A stretch of DNA of 7,387 nt, taken from assembly GCA_903953985.1 (NCBI GenBank), contig CAJBLW010000116.1, forward strand, positions 1 through 7,387, written 5' to 3'. This DNA is from an uncultured Burkholderiales bacterium. Its GTDB lineage: Bacteria > Pseudomonadota > Gammaproteobacteria > Burkholderiales > Burkholderiaceae_C. The first letter of the stretch is position 1. Each line of letters opens with the position of its first letter. Below the pieces are notes generated by a model that was not told where the DNA came from, did no database searches, and saw nothing but the letters and a program-made list of their open reading frames with translations. This document shows, piece by piece, positions 5,982 to 7,387 of this stretch. The position numbers were made by a program, and so were the translations under genes.

Positions 5982-7387
5982 ATGTACGTATTATTTGAAG
6001 ATGCCGGCAAATTCATGGCCGGACGGATCATGGCTGAAGCCGAGGCTTCAGCGCAGGTCGAACTGGACTCCGGCAAACGGGTCAAGGTCAAATCGGCCCA
6101 CATGCTGCTCAGGTTCGACAAACCGGCCCCGGTCGCCTTGCTGGCCGAGGCTGGGGTGCTGAGCCAGACCATCGAGTTGGAGCTGGCCTACGAATGCGCC
6201 TCGGACGAGGAGTTCGGCTTTGGAGACTTGGCCAAAGACTATTTCAGCAACAACGCCAGCACCACCGAGCAGGTGGCGGCCTTGTTGCGCTTGCATGAAG
6301 CGCCGCATTACTTCCGCCGGGGCGGTGCCAAAGGGCGCTTTCGCAAAGCCCCGGCCGACATCGTTCAGCAGGCTTTGCTGGCCATCGAGAAGAAAAAGCA
6401 GATCCAGGTCCAAATCGAGGCTTGGTCGGCCGATCTGGTGGCGGGCACTTGCCCCGAGCCGATTCGCGAGCAGCTGTACAAAATCCTGTTTCGACCCGAC
6501 AAAAACACCGCCGAGTACAAGGCTGTGGTCGAGGCCAGCAAAAGCAGCCAGACGGCGCCTTTGGACTTGTTGCAAAACGCTGGGGCCATCGCTTCGCCTT
6601 GGGATTTCCATTGGCAACGGTTTTTGTTTGACCTGTTCCCCAAGGGCACGGGCTTTCCCCCATTGCTAGCGCCTGCCATCACAGACGACTTGCCGCTGGC
6701 CCCGGTGCAGGCGTTTTCGATTGACGACTCGCACACCACCGAAATCGACGACGCCCTGTCTCTGCAAGGACTGGGGACGGGCACGGTCACCGTGGGCATC
6801 CATATTGCTGCGCCTGGGCTGGCGCTGAGCCCTGGCGGACCGGTGGACTTGCTCGGCCGCGCCCGCCTGTCCACCGTTTACATGCCCGGCTACAAAATCA
6901 CCATGCTGCCCGACAGCGTGGTGCAGGCCTACACCCTGATCGAAGGGCGTGACTGCCCGGCGGTGTCCTTGTATGTGAGCTTCAGCGAAGACACGCTGGA
7001 GGTGCAAAGCGCTGTCACTCGTCTGGAGCGCGTGCCAATTTTGGTCAACTTGCGCCACGACCAGTTGGACGAACGCATCACCCGTGAATGGCTGGAGGGC
7101 GAAGACCAGAGCGACCATGCCGATGTGCCGGTCAGCCGCGCCACGCTGGCGTTTTATTGGCGTCTGGCCCAGACCTTGAAAGCGCGGCGCGAAGTGGTGC
7201 GCGGCAAGCCCGAAAATTTCAACCGACCGGACTACAGCTTCAAGCTCGAGCGGGGCAACAACGACACGCCGCCTGCGGGAGACGAGACCGTGCTGATCGG
7301 CACCCGCAAACGCGGTGCGCCGCTCGATTTGATGGTGGCCGAGGCCATGATCCTGGCCAACAGCACCTGGGGCCAGTGGATGGCCAG
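5982..7387 (+). CDS. RNB-domain exoribonuclease (RNase II/R family), 3' end outside window
   Basis: This is probably a processive 3'-to-5' exoribonuclease acting in cytoplasmic RNA turnover. The frame is open from the ATG at 5982 to the window end, giving 468 complete codons without a stop. The N terminus MYVLFEDAGKFMAGRI, then VELDSGKRVKVKSAHMLLRF, suggests a small beta-barrel. A basic stretch follows near residues 110-140 (FRRGGAKGRFRKAP, then KKKQIQ) in a region predicted helical. The RNB catalytic domain begins before residue 240. Its metal-site motif reads SIDDSHTTEIDDALSL, with Asp248, Asp256 and Asp257 matching Asp201, Asp209 and Asp210 of E. coli RNase II and Glu254 in place of Asp207. 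Later landmarks are VYMPGYKITMLPDSV and APLDLMVAEAMILAN. The layout lacks an obvious tandem cold-shock pair, unlike E. coli RNase II and R, so I give no symbol. The rest of RNB and any S1 domain would lie beyond the edge. Confidence 0.88.
   Translation, partial: MYVLFEDAGKFMAGRIMAEAEASAQVELDSGKRVKVKSAHMLLRFDKPAPVALLAEAGVLSQTIELELAYECASDEEFGFGDLAKDYFSNNASTTEQVAALLRLHEAPHYFRRGGAKGRFRKAPADIVQQALLAIEKKKQIQVQIEAWSADLVAGTCPEPIREQLYKILFRPDKNTAEYKAVVEASKSSQTAPLDLLQNAGAIASPWDFHWQRFLFDLFPKGTGFPPLLAPAITDDLPLAPVQAFSIDDSHTTEIDDALSLQGLGTGTVTVGIHIAAPGLALSPGGPVDLLGRARLSTVYMPGYKITMLPDSVVQAYTLIEGRDCPAVSLYVSFSEDTLEVQSAVTRLERVPILVNLRHDQLDERITREWLEGEDQSDHADVPVSRATLAFYWRLAQTLKARREVVRGKPENFNRPDYSFKLERGNNDTPPAGDETVLIGTRKRGAPLDLMVAEAMILANSTWGQWMA

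Noticed and set aside
6220..6669. 149-codon plus-strand open frame inside the ribonuclease gene
   Set aside because: It is a different frame of a region already explained by the RNB protein; its Arg/Ser/Pro-rich product shows no family features.

Overview
The window reads as ordinary, densely packed chromosomal DNA of a betaproteobacterium, most likely order Burkholderiales and plausibly a Comamonadaceae relative. The reasons are the protein sequence style, the moderately high GC with strong third-position GC bias, the holA-proA gene order, and a GshA of the betaproteobacterial/acidithiobacilli type rather than the E. coli type. The genus is an inference. I see no insertion sequence, tRNA, rRNA, CRISPR array, integrase or other sign of mobile DNA.

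All six genes lie on the + strand. (1) 1-582 is the C-terminal part of holA, the delta subunit of the DNA polymerase III clamp loader. (2) 662-1942 is proA, gamma-glutamyl phosphate reductase of proline synthesis. (3) 2070-3365 is gshA, glutamate-cysteine ligase of glutathione synthesis. (4) 3478-5346 is kup, a K+ uptake permease. (5) 5353-5937 is a small YqiA-type alpha/beta-hydrolase, only 6 bases after kup. (6) 5982 to the window end is the N-terminal two thirds or so of an RNB-domain (RNase II/R family) exoribonuclease that runs off the edge. The genes are housekeeping functions. Possible links are glutamate use (proA and gshA both consume it) and glutathione/potassium balance (gshA next to kup).

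The interest is in the short gaps between genes. A hairpin with a six-T tail directly abuts the GTG start of kup, so the element looks like a terminator but sits where the kup ribosome site must be. The gshA stop codon is embedded in a perfect 10-bp inverted repeat with a second small hairpin stacked beside it. proA and the ribonuclease gene share the same upstream arrangement: a 10-bp hairpin, then TG-N-GAAAAT, then exactly six bases, then ATG. An extended -10 box there would start transcription at or next to the A of the start codon, predicting leaderless mRNAs.

I found no previously undescribed multi-gene system. No gap exceeds 130 bases. The long minus-strand open frames opposite proA, gshA and kup are shadows of the real genes.
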